A stretch of 64,000 bases of DNA. It comes from Aureimonas sp. Leaf427 (GTDB taxonomy: Bacteria > Pseudomonadota > Alphaproteobacteria > Rhizobiales > Rhizobiaceae). The notes under the pieces are model-generated. The model worked only from the letters and a program-made list of their open reading frames with translations, had not been told where the DNA came from and did no database searches. A program made the translations under genes and the position numbers. This document shows, piece by piece, positions 1 to 8,621 of the stretch. The stretch's first letter is position 1. Each line of letters starts with the position of its first letter. The DNA lies in assembly GCF_001425485.1 (NCBI RefSeq), contig NZ_LMQW01000053.1, positions 125,312 to 189,311 of the forward strand, given 5' to 3'.

Positions 1-300
1 GGCGGACCGGTGCCGGAGCGGCCCTTCATGCGCAACACGATGCGCGCGAAAAGAGGGAAGTATCAGAAGTCGATGGCGGCCGGGGCCAGAGCGATCCTTC
101 GCGGCTCGACGGCGATCGGAGAGGTGCTGCGCGGTCTGGGTGTTTCCGCTCAAGGCGACATGCAGCATGAGATTTCAACCCTCACCAGTCCTCCAAACAG
201 CCCGGTCACGATCAAGCTGAAGGGCGCCGGCAAGAAGCCTCTGATCGACGAGGGCGACATGAGGACGAGGCTGACCTTCATGGTGGACGATGGCGCTTGA
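1..300 (+). CDS. Phage neck or virion morphogenesis protein, C-terminal part
   Basis: The frame is open from base 1, so the gene starts left of the window; a GTG at 10 is an internal codon in a PERPF-type context rather than a convincing start. The visible 99 residues are basic at the N side and end with a DEGDMR motif typical of small proteins that join head and tail (HK97 gp10-like or virion morphogenesis class). It overlaps the next gene by 11 bases, as expected in a late operon. Exact family is inferred from position and general character. Confidence 0.6.
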   Translation, partial: GGPVPERPFMRNTMRAKRGKYQKSMAAGARAILRGSTAIGEVLRGLGVSAQGDMQHEISTLTSPPNSPVTIKLKGAGKKPLIDEGDMRTRLTFMVDDGA

Positions 301-625
301 TGTCTCTGCCGCTTTCAATTCGCGCCTGACCACCGCGGCGACGCACGAGCGCGACGTCGGTGGTGGATACGATGCCGACGGCTATGCCGTGCCAGGCACG
401 ACGCAGACGACTGCGATCCGTGCATCCATTCAGCCGCTCTCGGCCAAGGAATTCGACAACATGCCGGAGGGCCTTCGCGACGAGGCCCAGGCAAAGGTCT
501 TCACCCGGTTCCCGCTCGAGCCCGCCGATCGCATCATCACAGGGGAGCGCTACAAGGTGCTGTCCGTGGATGATTGGCAGCCTCTCGGCGGATATAGCCG
601 AGCCATCCTCGGGGCGCTGCGATGA
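290..625 (+). CDS. Head-tail adaptor (stopper-like) protein
   Basis: This 111-residue protein sits between two other small neck proteins, overlapping both (11 and 4 bases). Size and position match the head-completion stopper that closes the portal channel after packaging. The C-terminal half (tolerance for bulky aromatic residues, ITGERYKVLSVDDW motif) resembles the beta-rich stopper fold. No catalytic motif is visible. Assignment rests on gene order more than on sequence. Confidence 0.55.
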   Translation: MALDVSAAFNSRLTTAATHERDVGGGYDADGYAVPGTTQTTAIRASIQPLSAKEFDNMPEGLRDEAQAKVFTRFPLEPADRIITGERYKVLSVDDWQPLGGYSRAILGALR

Positions 626-1113
626 CGGAGAAGGAAGTCCGTGACGCGGTGCGCGCCTGGATCGCCAGCCTCATGGGCATCACCGTCATCCAGTCCTATC
701 AAGGGCAGAAGGAGCCGGCTGAGCCCTACGGCGTCCTAAACCTGATGCTGGCGGACAGCGTGCGCGAGCTGCCAGCCGCCATGGAGATTACGTCGGTCGG
801 CGCCGGCGAGAACGAGGTCTTCACCCAGACCACCGCGCACGAATGGTTCTGGCGCTTCTCCGTCAACGTCTATGGCGGGGAAGGCAAGACACTCCTACGC
901 CAGATCAAAACGGCGCAGTTCTTCGCGAGCACGGCGGAGACGCTGCGCCCGCTGACGCTCTTCGAAACCAGCGCCATCCGCGACGCGGCCGAGATCCTCA
1001 ACGAGGAATGGCGGGCCCGCGCGCAGATGGACATCGAGATCCGCGGCATCGTCCGCGACGGCGTGACAGTCGACGTGGTCGACGTGGCGCCGGTCCAGAT
1101 CACCAAGGCCTGA
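622..1113 (+). CDS. Tail terminator or neck protein
   Basis: A 163-residue protein that lies directly before the sheath gene and starts on an ATGA overlap with the adaptor. The mix of a helical N terminus (residues 1-20), a central ITVIQSYQGQKEP stretch and a conserved-looking W-R-F-S-V-N core fits tail-terminator proteins of the gp12-like neck family found before DUF3383 sheaths. The role would be to cap the tail tube and sheath at the head side. Confidence 0.6.
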   Translation: MTEKEVRDAVRAWIASLMGITVIQSYQGQKEPAEPYGVLNLMLADSVRELPAAMEITSVGAGENEVFTQTTAHEWFWRFSVNVYGGEGKTLLRQIKTAQFFASTAETLRPLTLFETSAIRDAAEILNEEWRARAQMDIEIRGIVRDGVTVDVVDVAPVQITKA

Positions 1114-1158
1114 AGCCTATCCATCGCGGCCGGCGTGCGCGCCATACGAGAGGACGCC

Positions 1159-2322
1159 ATGACAGTCCCCATTTCAAGATTTGTGAACGTGCAGGTCACG
1201 CGCAAGGACCGCTTCGCTGCGATCGAGGGCTTCGGCGTCGCCTTGCTCCTCCAGTCGAAAGCCGTGACCGGCTCGCTCGACGCCACGCGCCGGACGAAGG
1301 TCTATGGCGCGATCGAGGAGGTGGCAGTCGACTTCGTCCCGACCGACGCTTTCTACATCGCCGCCGAACAGGCGTTCGCGCAGCGCCCGCGTCCGCTCCA
1401 GATCAAGGCTGGCTTCGTCAGCCTCACGGCCTACACCGCTGCGGCCACGCCGACGCTGAAGAAGGCTGCGTTTAAGACCGAGCTCGACGCCATCCAGGAC
1501 TTCGATGAGCAGTGGTACTGGTCCGATGTCGAGGCCACGCTCCGCGACAGCCCGGCGGCGCAAGGCCTCATCGAATGGGTGCAGGCGCGCCGCAAGATCG
1601 CGTCCATCACGTCGAACGACGCCGGCATCGAGGATCTCGCGAACACCACGAACATCGCCGCGGTGAACAAGACCAGCGGCTTCGACCGGACGCGCATCTT
1701 CTACCACACCGACGCGGCCAAATACCCCGGCTTTGCCAACGCCGCCAAGCTCGGCAGCTACAACTTCGACGAGGAGGGCGCCGGCTACACCGCCAAGTTC
1801 AAGGCAGTCGAGGGGCTCGCCCCGCTCAACAAGCGATCCTCGGTCGTTCAGGCCATCACCGGATTCGTGCCGGCGCTCGGGCGCAATCCGGCCGCCGGAC
1901 ATCTCGCGGATACCTATGTCGACACCAAGGGCATCAGCCTGGTGGTGGAAGGCGGCACGCTGAACAAGGACGTCTTCATCGACGAGGTGCACGCCTGCGA
2001 CTGGCTGGCCGCTCGGATGGAGGAGGAGGTGTTCAACGCGATGCTCGCGAACAAGCGCATCGCCATGGACAACCCCCGAGGCATGGCGATCCTCGCCGGC
2101 GCCTGTGAGGCTGTCATGGTGCGCGCAGATCGCGCCGGCATCGTCGCCCGGTATCTCGACACGAACGGCGACATTCAGCCGTCCTTCATCGTGACGCCCG
2201 GCGACGTCAACGCGATCTCCGCGGCCCAGCGCAAGCAGCGCATCGCGCCGGCCACCGACGTCACCTTCCGCTATGCCGGCGCGGTCCATTACGCGACCGT
2301 CAACATCTCCGTGGAGTTCTAA
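1159..2322 (+). CDS. Contractile tail sheath protein (DUF3383 type)
   Basis: A 387-residue protein starting TVPISRFVNVQV, with VDFVPTDAFYIAAEQAFAQ-type repeats and a C-terminal VHYATVNISVEF strand, matching the DUF3383 sheath family of simple myoviruses. The ATG at 1159 is preferred to a GTG at 1135 because GAGAGG lies 5-10 bases before it. The sheath forms the outer contractile tube that drives the inner tube through the envelope. It is followed after three bases by the tube gene, the usual order. Confidence 0.88.
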   Translation: MTVPISRFVNVQVTRKDRFAAIEGFGVALLLQSKAVTGSLDATRRTKVYGAIEEVAVDFVPTDAFYIAAEQAFAQRPRPLQIKAGFVSLTAYTAAATPTLKKAAFKTELDAIQDFDEQWYWSDVEATLRDSPAAQGLIEWVQARRKIASITSNDAGIEDLANTTNIAAVNKTSGFDRTRIFYHTDAAKYPGFANAAKLGSYNFDEEGAGYTAKFKAVEGLAPLNKRSSVVQAITGFVPALGRNPAAGHLADTYVDTKGISLVVEGGTLNKDVFIDEVHACDWLAARMEEEVFNAMLANKRIAMDNPRGMAILAGACEAVMVRADRAGIVARYLDTNGDIQPSFIVTPGDVNAISAAQRKQRIAPATDVTFRYAGAVHYATVNISVEF

Positions 2323-2325
2323 ACG

Positions 2326-2763
2326 ATGGGCGTGTCCAACCTTCAGACCTCCTACAGCTTCGGCAATGTCACCGCGACACTGAACGGGCGCGAGGTCATC
2401 GGCCTCTGGGATGGTGACGACTGCATCACTGTCGAGGAGGGCGCCGATATCGGGTCCGGCATTGTCGGCGCCGACGGCTCCACGATCTTCTCTCAGATGG
2501 TCGATCGCTCGGCGACGATCACGCTCCGAGTCCAGCACCGCTCGCCCATCCATGCGCAGCTGGTCCGCCAGCTCGAGGCGCAGCGTGCCGGGGCTCTCGA
2601 CGGCATCCCGTTCACGGTGCGCGATACCGATTCCAACGAGGGCGGCGCCTGCGATAAGGCGCTGATCCGCCAGGCGCCCGGCACCGGCATGGGCAAGCAG
2701 GCGACGGTTCGGACCTGGGTGCTCTGGACCGGAAACTACATGACCCGCGTGCCGAAGGAGTAA
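2326..2763 (+). CDS. Tail tube protein (DUF3277 type)
   Basis: This 145-residue protein follows the sheath gene immediately. It starts with a short aromatic N terminus and a beta-rich core (GREVIGLWDGDD, ITLRVQHRSP) and ends with a tube-like VRTWVLWTGNYMTRVP strand. Length and position fit the inner tail tube subunit that pairs with DUF3383 sheaths. It forms the channel for DNA. No unusual codon use. Confidence 0.82.
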   Translation: MGVSNLQTSYSFGNVTATLNGREVIGLWDGDDCITVEEGADIGSGIVGADGSTIFSQMVDRSATITLRVQHRSPIHAQLVRQLEAQRAGALDGIPFTVRDTDSNEGGACDKALIRQAPGTGMGKQATVRTWVLWTGNYMTRVPKE

Positions 2764-2769
2764 GCCGAC

Positions 2770-3210
2770 ATGGCCGAGAAGAAGATTGCGGGCCGGCTGT
2801 TCCGGGTCGACCAGCCGCTTGCGACCGAGGCGCTTCAGCTTCAGTTCCGCGTCATGAACATGCTCCAGGGATCGACCGACGACCTGCGCAAGGTGTTCGG
2901 TGCGATGTCCGGCGCAGAAGATGCGGAGTCGGCAAAGAGCATCGGCGCCGGGGAATCGGCGCTGGCGACCATCGCCATCCTCAGCCGGCTTAAACCGCGC
3001 GAAGGCACACAGTTCGTGGCCGACGTCGTCGCGATGGCGAAAATCAAAGGCGAGAATGGCGCCTTCGAGCCAGCGGACGTGGATACCGAGTTCTCGACCG
3101 ATCCGACCGGCCTCTACGAGCTCGTCGGATTCGTGCTGAAGACCGTGCTCGGCCCTTTTATCTCCGGCCTCGCGGGCAGTATGAGCCTCGCGATCAAGGC
3201 CGGTCGCTAA
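2770..3210 (+). CDS. Tail assembly chaperone, upstream frame (gpG-like)
   Basis: A 146-residue helical protein between the tube and tape-measure genes, the classic place of the gpG chaperone that coats the tape-measure protein during tail assembly. Its last codons overlap an open downstream frame, and a slippery heptamer is present 51 bases before its stop, so this is probably the shorter of two products. The repeated MSGAEDAESAK and FVLKTVLGPF segments are helix-like; no enzyme motif is seen. Confidence 0.8.
   Translation: MAEKKIAGRLFRVDQPLATEALQLQFRVMNMLQGSTDDLRKVFGAMSGAEDAESAKSIGAGESALATIAILSRLKPREGTQFVADVVAMAKIKGENGAFEPADVDTEFSTDPTGLYELVGFVLKTVLGPFISGLAGSMSLAIKAGR
3153..3159 (+). other. 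Slippery heptamer for -1 ribosomal frameshift
   Basis: CCCTTTT is read in the chaperone frame as C CCT TTT, the canonical X XXY YYZ arrangement. A one-base backward slip keeps CCC and TTT pairing and moves the ribosome into a frame that stays open to 3401. Confidence 0.75.
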
Positions 3211-3401
3211 GCGAGGCGCAGGTCAAGCGGATCGCGCCAACCGTCAGCGGGAAGATGCTGCTCTACCGGCCCATCATGGCGGAGCCGCCGGCTTACACGC
3301 TGGCAGATCTGCGATCATGGGTGACGCTCGATGACGTTCTGGACGCGAACGAGATGCTCGACCTGAAGGCGGCCATGGCGGAGAAGGCGAGGGAGAAGTA
3401 A
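3160..3401 (+). CDS. Tail assembly chaperone, downstream frame (gpT-like extension)
   Basis: This has no start codon of its own; it is reached by the -1 slip at 3153-3159 and extends the chaperone by about 80 residues. The frame reads as real protein, with a VKRIAPTVSGKMLL segment and a C terminus YTLADLRSWVTLDDV ... KAAMAEKAREK. In phage lambda and many others the gpG and gpGT pair is made the same way at a fixed ratio, and gpT binds the tube protein. The stop is TAA at 3399-3401. Confidence 0.78.
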
Positions 3402-3432
3402 GAAGGGCGCCACACCTGAGACGGAGCATGTG

Positions 3433-3819
3433 ATGATCGCTCGGATTGCAGCTACAGTTCTGATGCTCGCGGTTGGCGCGGTGACGCCGGTTACCGCAGC
3501 GCCTGTGAAGACGATTCCAAGCTTGGACTTCATGGTCGAAGCGCCGAAGTTAATCGGACAACGGGTCAGGATCGAAAACCAGCGGGTTGACGGCCTCAGC
3601 TTTCAGGGCGGGTTCCTTCGGCTTTCTGGTGGATCGGCGCTCTTGCAAGGCCCCTGGTCCGATCGCGAGGACTTCCGGCGGCTGATTCCGGCGTGCGAAA
3701 AACAGTGGTTCGACAAGCCAGAAGACGAGGCCGCTTGCGTCGTAACCATCGAGGGCACGGTGAAAGCGCCTAGCGGCGATTACCCGGTCCTGACGGACGT
3801 CGACTTCATCTTTCCCTGA
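3433..3819 (+). CDS. Small exported protein of unknown function
   Basis: This 128-residue protein begins with a clear signal peptide (positively charged MIAR, then a hydrophobic stretch to about residue 24 ending VTAAP). GGAG at 3423-3426 favours the ATG at 3433 over the GTG at 3430. The mature part is beta-rich (GQRVRIENQRVDG, VVTIEGTVKAPSG), has two cysteines and looks like an OB-like barrel, a guess only. It lies between the tail chaperone and the tape measure, where no secreted protein is needed for tail assembly, and a terminator follows, so it behaves like a moron, a cargo gene expressed for the host or for superinfection control. Confidence 0.75.
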   Translation: MIARIAATVLMLAVGAVTPVTAAPVKTIPSLDFMVEAPKLIGQRVRIENQRVDGLSFQGGFLRLSGGSALLQGPWSDREDFRRLIPACEKQWFDKPEDEAACVVTIEGTVKAPSGDYPVLTDVDFIFP

Positions 3820-3846
3820 GAGCGGCATCAAGGCGCTCGTGACGAA

Positions 3847-3876
3847 GGCCGACGGGGCTCCCCGCCGGCCCTTTTG
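3847..3876 (+). terminator. Intrinsic terminator after the exported protein
   Basis: GGCCG and CGGCC flank an inner CGGG/CCCG stem with one mismatch, followed by CTTTTG. It lies between the exported protein and the tape measure, so it would limit moron transcripts or be read through by late antitermination. Confidence 0.6.
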
Positions 3877-3890
3877 TTTGGAGCGTTTGC

Positions 3891-5807
3891 ATGATCGTCG
3901 ACGAGCTGATTGCCGTCCTCGGCTTCGACCTGAAGGGCGAGGGCGACCTCAAACGCTTTAAGAACGAGCTCGACGGCGCGGAGAAGCAGGCGAACAACTT
4001 CGCCGCAGCCTTCACGAAGATTGGGCTTGCCGTCTCAGGCGTTTTCGCTGGCCTCGCCGTTGGCAATCAGATCGGCAACTTCGTCGCTAGCATCACGCGA
4101 ACCTCTGCGGAGTTCGAGAAGTATCAGGCTACCCTCGAGACGCTTGAGGGCAGCACGGAGAAGGCAAAGGCCTCCCTAGATTGGGTGACAGAGTTCGGCC
4201 GCACAACACCCTACGAGGTCGCAGAGGTCACAGAGGCGTTCGTCCGCCTGAAGTCGTACGGCATCGACCCAATGGACGGGTCCTTGAAGAGCGTCGGCAA
4301 TGCATCGTCGGCCATGGGCAAAAGCCTCATGTCGGGCGTTGAGGCGCTGGCAGACGCTGCGACCGGCGAATTCGAGCGTCTGAAGGAGTTCGGCGTTCGG
4401 GCGTCCACCGAAAAGGACAAAGTGACCTTCGCGTGGACGGAGGGCGGCAAGACGGTGGAGAAGACCGTCGCCAAGCAGGGCGACGCCATCACGAGCTTCC
4501 TGCGGCAGAACTTCGCGCGCTTCAACGGCGCGATGGACAAGCAGTCGAAGACTTGGGACGGCATGGTCTCGAACCTATCCGATTCATGGACCGGGTTCCT
4601 TCGCCAGATCGGCGAGGCCGGCTACTATGACGACATCAAGCGCCGTCTGAGCAGCGTTCTTGATACAGTCGATGGCTGGTCGAGCTCTGGGGCTCTGAAC
4701 CGCGTCGCCGAAGTGATTTCCAACGGCCTTGTCGGCGCGATGAACACGGCCACGCACCTCGCGACGCAAGCCTACCGGATCGGTCGCGGCTTCTACTATG
4801 CTGCCGACGGCGTCATCAGTCTCTCCAGCCGCATGACCGGACTGTCCAAGACGGCCACCGCTTTTGGTATGGGCGCCGGCCTGATCGCCTCGACGGCGAT
4901 GGGGCGGAGCGCCATCATGGCGATTGCGAAGCGCGTCCCGATGGTCGCGGCGTTCCTTGTCCTCGACGATCTGATGTCCGGCCTCGCTGGTGATGACAGC
5001 GTTATCGGCAGCCTGGAGGGCGGGGAGGCCGCGCTTGAGCGCGTCCGCCAGTCGTTTGTTGATGCCTATGCCGCGGCCGAGGGGCTGGCGGACGCCATCA
5101 ATGGCATCTTCAACGTCTCAGCCTTGGCAGGCGAATCGCAGATTGATGCCCTCGTTCGGGGTATGAAGGAGTTCGCCTCCACCGAGGCGGTTCGGTTCAT
5201 CAACGAGATGGCCGACGCTCTTCGCCAAGTCGGCGAGATCCTGACGTTCGTCTCTGGTGTTCTCAAGAACCCCGAAGGGGCGTTCAAGGCCTTCGCCGAT
5301 GGGGTGATTGCGCAGATTGATCGCATCATCGCAGCGATCGACGAGAAGCTCGGTGGTGCGCTGACGAGGTTCGGTTTCATCGGAGCCCCTTCCGTCGCTC
5401 AGCCGAACAAGACGCCGATCACCAGCACTGGGAAGACCACCAGAGCTGCAACGCCCCGCATCGCTTTCACTCCGATGGCTGAACTTGAGCAAGACGGGCG
5501 CGTCAATGCTGAAGGGATCGGACAGCAGTTCGGTGTGGACCCTGACAGGTTAGCAAGTGGGTCCGAGATAGTGATGAAAGCCGTTCTTGACATCACCAGC
5601 TATCTGAACCCAGCGAACATCGCGAAGGCTGCCATGAGCGATTTACAGGCTGGCATCACAGCACGAGCCGATCTCGACATCTCCGCCTTCATGGCGAACG
5701 TTTCCACGGCCAAACAAGCGCTCGCCGGCCTCTCCTCCGCCGGCGCCACCGTTGGCCGTGCAGCGGTGCAGGATCGCGCCGCCGTCGTCGCATCTCCGGG
5801 GGGCTGA
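3891..5807 (+). CDS. Tail tape measure protein
   Basis: A 638-residue protein, mainly helical, with an N-terminal coiled segment (GEGDLKRFKNELDGAEKQ), a glycine and alanine rich hydrophobic part (residues about 45-70) and a tape-measure core with TLETLEGSTEKAKASLDWV and a FGRTTPYEVAEVTEAF motif. It sets tail length during assembly and is ejected ahead of DNA. The length is short for the class, suggesting a tail of roughly 100 nm (inference from the usual residues-to-length ratio). The next gene starts inside its stop codon. Confidence 0.88.
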   Translation: MIVDELIAVLGFDLKGEGDLKRFKNELDGAEKQANNFAAAFTKIGLAVSGVFAGLAVGNQIGNFVASITRTSAEFEKYQATLETLEGSTEKAKASLDWVTEFGRTTPYEVAEVTEAFVRLKSYGIDPMDGSLKSVGNASSAMGKSLMSGVEALADAATGEFERLKEFGVRASTEKDKVTFAWTEGGKTVEKTVAKQGDAITSFLRQNFARFNGAMDKQSKTWDGMVSNLSDSWTGFLRQIGEAGYYDDIKRRLSSVLDTVDGWSSSGALNRVAEVISNGLVGAMNTATHLATQAYRIGRGFYYAADGVISLSSRMTGLSKTATAFGMGAGLIASTAMGRSAIMAIAKRVPMVAAFLVLDDLMSGLAGDDSVIGSLEGGEAALERVRQSFVDAYAAAEGLADAINGIFNVSALAGESQIDALVRGMKEFASTEAVRFINEMADALRQVGEILTFVSGVLKNPEGAFKAFADGVIAQIDRIIAAIDEKLGGALTRFGFIGAPSVAQPNKTPITSTGKTTRAATPRIAFTPMAELEQDGRVNAEGIGQQFGVDPDRLASGSEIVMKAVLDITSYLNPANIAKAAMSDLQAGITARADLDISAFMANVSTAKQALAGLSSAGATVGRAAVQDRAAVVASPGG

Positions 5808-6406
5808 TGACCGCGATTCTTTTCTCACGCGCCATCGGCCCCGTGCCCATTCCCGTCGTCGTCAGCGAGGCGCCGGAAAGCACGCTCTCCATCACGGAGA
5901 TCCCTATCGAGGACGGTTCGGTCATCACCGACCATGCCCATTCCGAGCCGTTTCGGATCACGCTGGAGATCGCGACGCCGACGCTCGCGGCCACCTATGC
6001 CGCTCTGGTCGCCTGGCAGAAGGCGCGGGTGCCGTTCACCTACGTCTCCGGGTTCGCCAAGCACGACAACCTCCTGATCCGGCGCATCGCGGCCGAGCGC
6101 GACGTGCGCGTCTCGGACATCTTCAGCGGTCGGATTGAGTTGCAGGAGGTGAAGATCGTCTCCTCGGCCACGGCGCCGGGGGACAGTGCGGACGCGGGGC
6201 AAAACGGCGGCAACGCCGATGCTCGAGGCGGAAAGAAGCAGCCCGGCGGGAAAGACAGTCGTCGGGCTGCAACACCCTCCGCTTCGCGCGCTTCGGACGC
6301 GGCAACCAAGAACCGGGCGGCTGGCACCGTCACGCGCGGCGATGCTCGGACCAACCCCGTCGAGCCGGCGCGTGGTCAATCCCTCCTGAAGCAGTTCCTT
6401 GGATGA
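5807..6406 (+). CDS. Baseplate protein with disordered C-terminal tail
   Basis: A 199-residue protein. The first about 125 residues form a beta-rich domain (SRAIGPVPIPVVVSEAP, HSEPFRITLEIATP) resembling the N-terminal Dit-like or hub-proximal baseplate domain found after tape-measure genes in simple myoviruses. Residues 125-199 are low-complexity (GKKQPGGKDSRR and similar) and likely unstructured. It overlaps both neighbours by four bases or less, so it is part of one translationally coupled baseplate operon. Confidence 0.6.
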   Translation: MTAILFSRAIGPVPIPVVVSEAPESTLSITEIPIEDGSVITDHAHSEPFRITLEIATPTLAATYAALVAWQKARVPFTYVSGFAKHDNLLIRRIAAERDVRVSDIFSGRIELQEVKIVSSATAPGDSADAGQNGGNADARGGKKQPGGKDSRRAATPSASRASDAATKNRAAGTVTRGDARTNPVEPARGQSLLKQFLG

Positions 6407-6714
6407 TCGAGATCCCTGTCATCGACGCGCCGGACCAGGAACTGTCCGTCGTCCTGTCGGATCGGCGCTGCACCTTCCGGCTTCGCTACAACCAGACATC
6501 CGATCGCTGGGCTTTCGATCTGGCGCTGGATGACCAGCCAGTGCTCTGCGGCCGGCGAATCGTGGTTGGCCGCGACCTTTTCGAGGGGCTTGGCCTCGGA
6601 CTCGGCATCCTCTTCGCGCTCGGCGGAGACGACCCAGGCCGCGATGCTTTCACGACCGGCAGCGTCCGGCTCTACCACGCGGGTCTCGCCGATGTCGCAG
6701 TTCTATCTCCGTAA
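6403..6714 (+). CDS. Baseplate plug protein
   Basis: This 103-residue protein begins MIEIPVIDAPDQELSVVLSDRR and contains the FRLRYNQTSDRWAFDLALD core that is characteristic of the small plug protein described in simple contractile phages such as Pam3 gp18. It closes the tail tube at the baseplate before firing. It follows the Dit-like gene with an ATGA overlap and is itself overlapped by 23 bases by the hub gene. Confidence 0.75.
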   Translation: MIEIPVIDAPDQELSVVLSDRRCTFRLRYNQTSDRWAFDLALDDQPVLCGRRIVVGRDLFEGLGLGLGILFALGGDDPGRDAFTTGSVRLYHAGLADVAVLSP

Positions 6715-7579
6715 GGTCCGAGTGATCCTAAAGGGCTCTGCCGGCTCGAAGGTCATCAACCCTGGCGACAGCACCGACGATCAGCTGCAGATTGAGTTCA
6801 GCGTCTCCAAAACGATGTCCTCGACGCAGAACACCGCATCCATCGACATCTGGAACCTCGCAGAGGCCACCCGCAACGCGATGGGCAAGGAGTTCGACCG
6901 GATCGAACTGGAGGCTGGCTACATCTCACCGGACGACGTCTCGACGGTGGGCACGATCTTCATCGGTGAGCTGCGGGACGTAGAGCACACGCGAGAGCGC
7001 GACGACATCATCACCCATTTCGAGTGCGGCGATGGAGACGCGGCGGTTCGGCGGGCGACGATCTCAAAGACCTATCGTGCCGGCACTCCGGTCAAGGAGG
7101 TGGTCGAAGGCCTACGCGCGGAGTTCGAAAAGCAGGGCGTCACACGCGGCGAACTGAAGGGTCTGGACGACCTGCCGCCGTTCAAGCGGCCTTATTCAAT
7201 GTGCGGGTCATGCTCACGCGAGATGGATCGTCTCAGCCGGCAGCATGGGTTCCAGTGGAGCCTCCAGAACGAGACCTTCGAGACGGTGCCGGCGGACGGG
7301 CACGTCGGCGGCATGGTGCTCCTGACGCCGGACACGGGGCTCATCGGCGTCCCGACCATCACCGACAAGGGCGTTAAGGTCGGTGCACTCCTGAACCCCC
7401 AGATCCGCCCCGGCCGGCGCGTTCGGATTGAAAGCCATGTGCTGGAGATGAATAGCGAGGGCGGCGTCTACCGGGTCGCCTCCGTCACCTTCAGCGGCAA
7501 CAATCGGAGCGGCGACTTCAAGGCGTCGATCGAGGGCGAGAAGATCGCGTCAGGCAAGGTAGACAAGGGCGTGAAATGA
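6692..7579 (+). CDS. Baseplate hub protein
   Basis: A 295-residue protein. The ATG at 6692 was chosen because the product begins SQFYLRKVRVIL, a typical hub start; the frame is open further upstream only inside the plug gene. It has an N-terminal beta domain (VSKTMSSTQNTASIDIWNLAEATR), a middle helical part and a C-terminal segment ending GDFKASIEGEKI, matching the gp27 or late-control-D class of hub proteins that seat the spike. A CGSC pair near residue 173 is unusual but may be structural. Confidence 0.75.
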   Translation: MSQFYLRKVRVILKGSAGSKVINPGDSTDDQLQIEFSVSKTMSSTQNTASIDIWNLAEATRNAMGKEFDRIELEAGYISPDDVSTVGTIFIGELRDVEHTRERDDIITHFECGDGDAAVRRATISKTYRAGTPVKEVVEGLRAEFEKQGVTRGELKGLDDLPPFKRPYSMCGSCSREMDRLSRQHGFQWSLQNETFETVPADGHVGGMVLLTPDTGLIGVPTITDKGVKVGALLNPQIRPGRRVRIESHVLEMNSEGGVYRVASVTFSGNNRSGDFKASIEGEKIASGKVDKGVK

Positions 7580-8250
7580 GCGGCCACGGCTACATCGGCG
7601 GGACCAACCGCCTTGCGGGCGACGCAATCGATACGCGGGTCGGCAACGAGCGCGAGGACCAGTGGGGCGAGATGCCCGCCCGCATCGTGTCGTTCAATCC
7701 GTCCAAGCAGACCGCGACCATCCAGCCGCTCCTCATGAAGCGACTGAACGGTGTGCCAACGTCTCTGCCAGAACTGCATGACGTGCCTGTGCGCTTCACG
7801 CGGGCCGGCGGTGGCTCTGTCACGTATCCGATCGCGGCTGGCGACAAGGTCACCCTGCGCCCGCAGATGCGGTCCAGTGAGGCCTTCCACTCGGACGGCG
7901 GGGATGATGGCTATGCGGCCTCCGACGGCCGGTCCTTCAACCTCTCCGACATGGAAGCCTTCCTCGACGGCGGGGAGAGCCTGACTGACCCCATCCCGAA
8001 CTTCGATCCGAGGAATCTGCATATCCGGGCCAACGCCAGCGGCTCCTTCGGCATGAAGATGAGCCAGGACGGCAAGGTCGCGATCGAGGGTGCCGAGGGC
8101 AACGTCTACGACATCCTCGCACAGGTGGTCGAGATCCTCGGGGTGCTCACGACGACGGTCAGCGGCGGGTCTTCTGCCGGGATCTGGCCCATCACACAGC
8201 AACCCGAACTTGCCGCGCTGGCGGCCAAGCTGCGAGCCATGGCGCTATGA
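7576..8250 (+). CDS. Baseplate central spike protein (Gp138 N-terminal type)
   Basis: A 224-residue protein whose first about 110 residues form an OB-like domain (EMPARIVSFNPSKQTATIQPL, then VTYPIAAGDKVTL) as in the Gp138 or gpV spike family. A DPRNLHIRANASGSFGMKMSQDG beta region probably forms the trimeric needle. It pierces the outer membrane on contraction. Position between hub and wedge genes agrees. Confidence 0.8.
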   Translation: MSGHGYIGGTNRLAGDAIDTRVGNEREDQWGEMPARIVSFNPSKQTATIQPLLMKRLNGVPTSLPELHDVPVRFTRAGGGSVTYPIAAGDKVTLRPQMRSSEAFHSDGGDDGYAASDGRSFNLSDMEAFLDGGESLTDPIPNFDPRNLHIRANASGSFGMKMSQDGKVAIEGAEGNVYDILAQVVEILGVLTTTVSGGSSAGIWPITQQPELAALAAKLRAMAL

Positions 8251-8621
8251 CGATCCGCCGCCTAGCCCCAGCGCTTCGTTCGAACGGGCAGGGCATCCCC
8301 GATCTCGCTCTGGCCGCCGATGGCAACCTTGCCATGGTGGCCGATGCCGAGGCCGTAGGGCAGCACGCCGCGCAGCGACTTCAGACCTTCGAAAGCGAGT
8401 GGTTTCTCGACACGACGGCCGGCGTGCCTTGGCTGGAGCGCATCATGGGGCGGAAGGTCGATCTGCCGCTCGCTGAGAGCGTGATGAAGGCCGAGATCAT
8501 GGACACCAACGGCGTGACCGGGATCGAAGCCTTCGACCTGCGCTTCGACCGAAAGCCGCGCCGGCTGAACCTCGTGCGCGCTGATGTCGGAACCGAGTAC
8601 GACGAAGAGGTGTCCTTGTGA
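8247..8621 (+). CDS. Baseplate wedge protein (gp25/gpW-like)
   Basis: This 124-residue protein has the gp25-type core: a LQTFESEWFLDTTAGVPW segment followed by a helix and a C-terminal strand pair (FDLRFDRKPRRLNLVRADV). Such proteins start the sheath-baseplate junction. It lies between spike and gpJ-like genes, overlapping each by four bases. Confidence 0.8.
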   Translation: MTIRRLAPALRSNGQGIPDLALAADGNLAMVADAEAVGQHAAQRLQTFESEWFLDTTAGVPWLERIMGRKVDLPLAESVMKAEIMDTNGVTGIEAFDLRFDRKPRRLNLVRADVGTEYDEEVSL

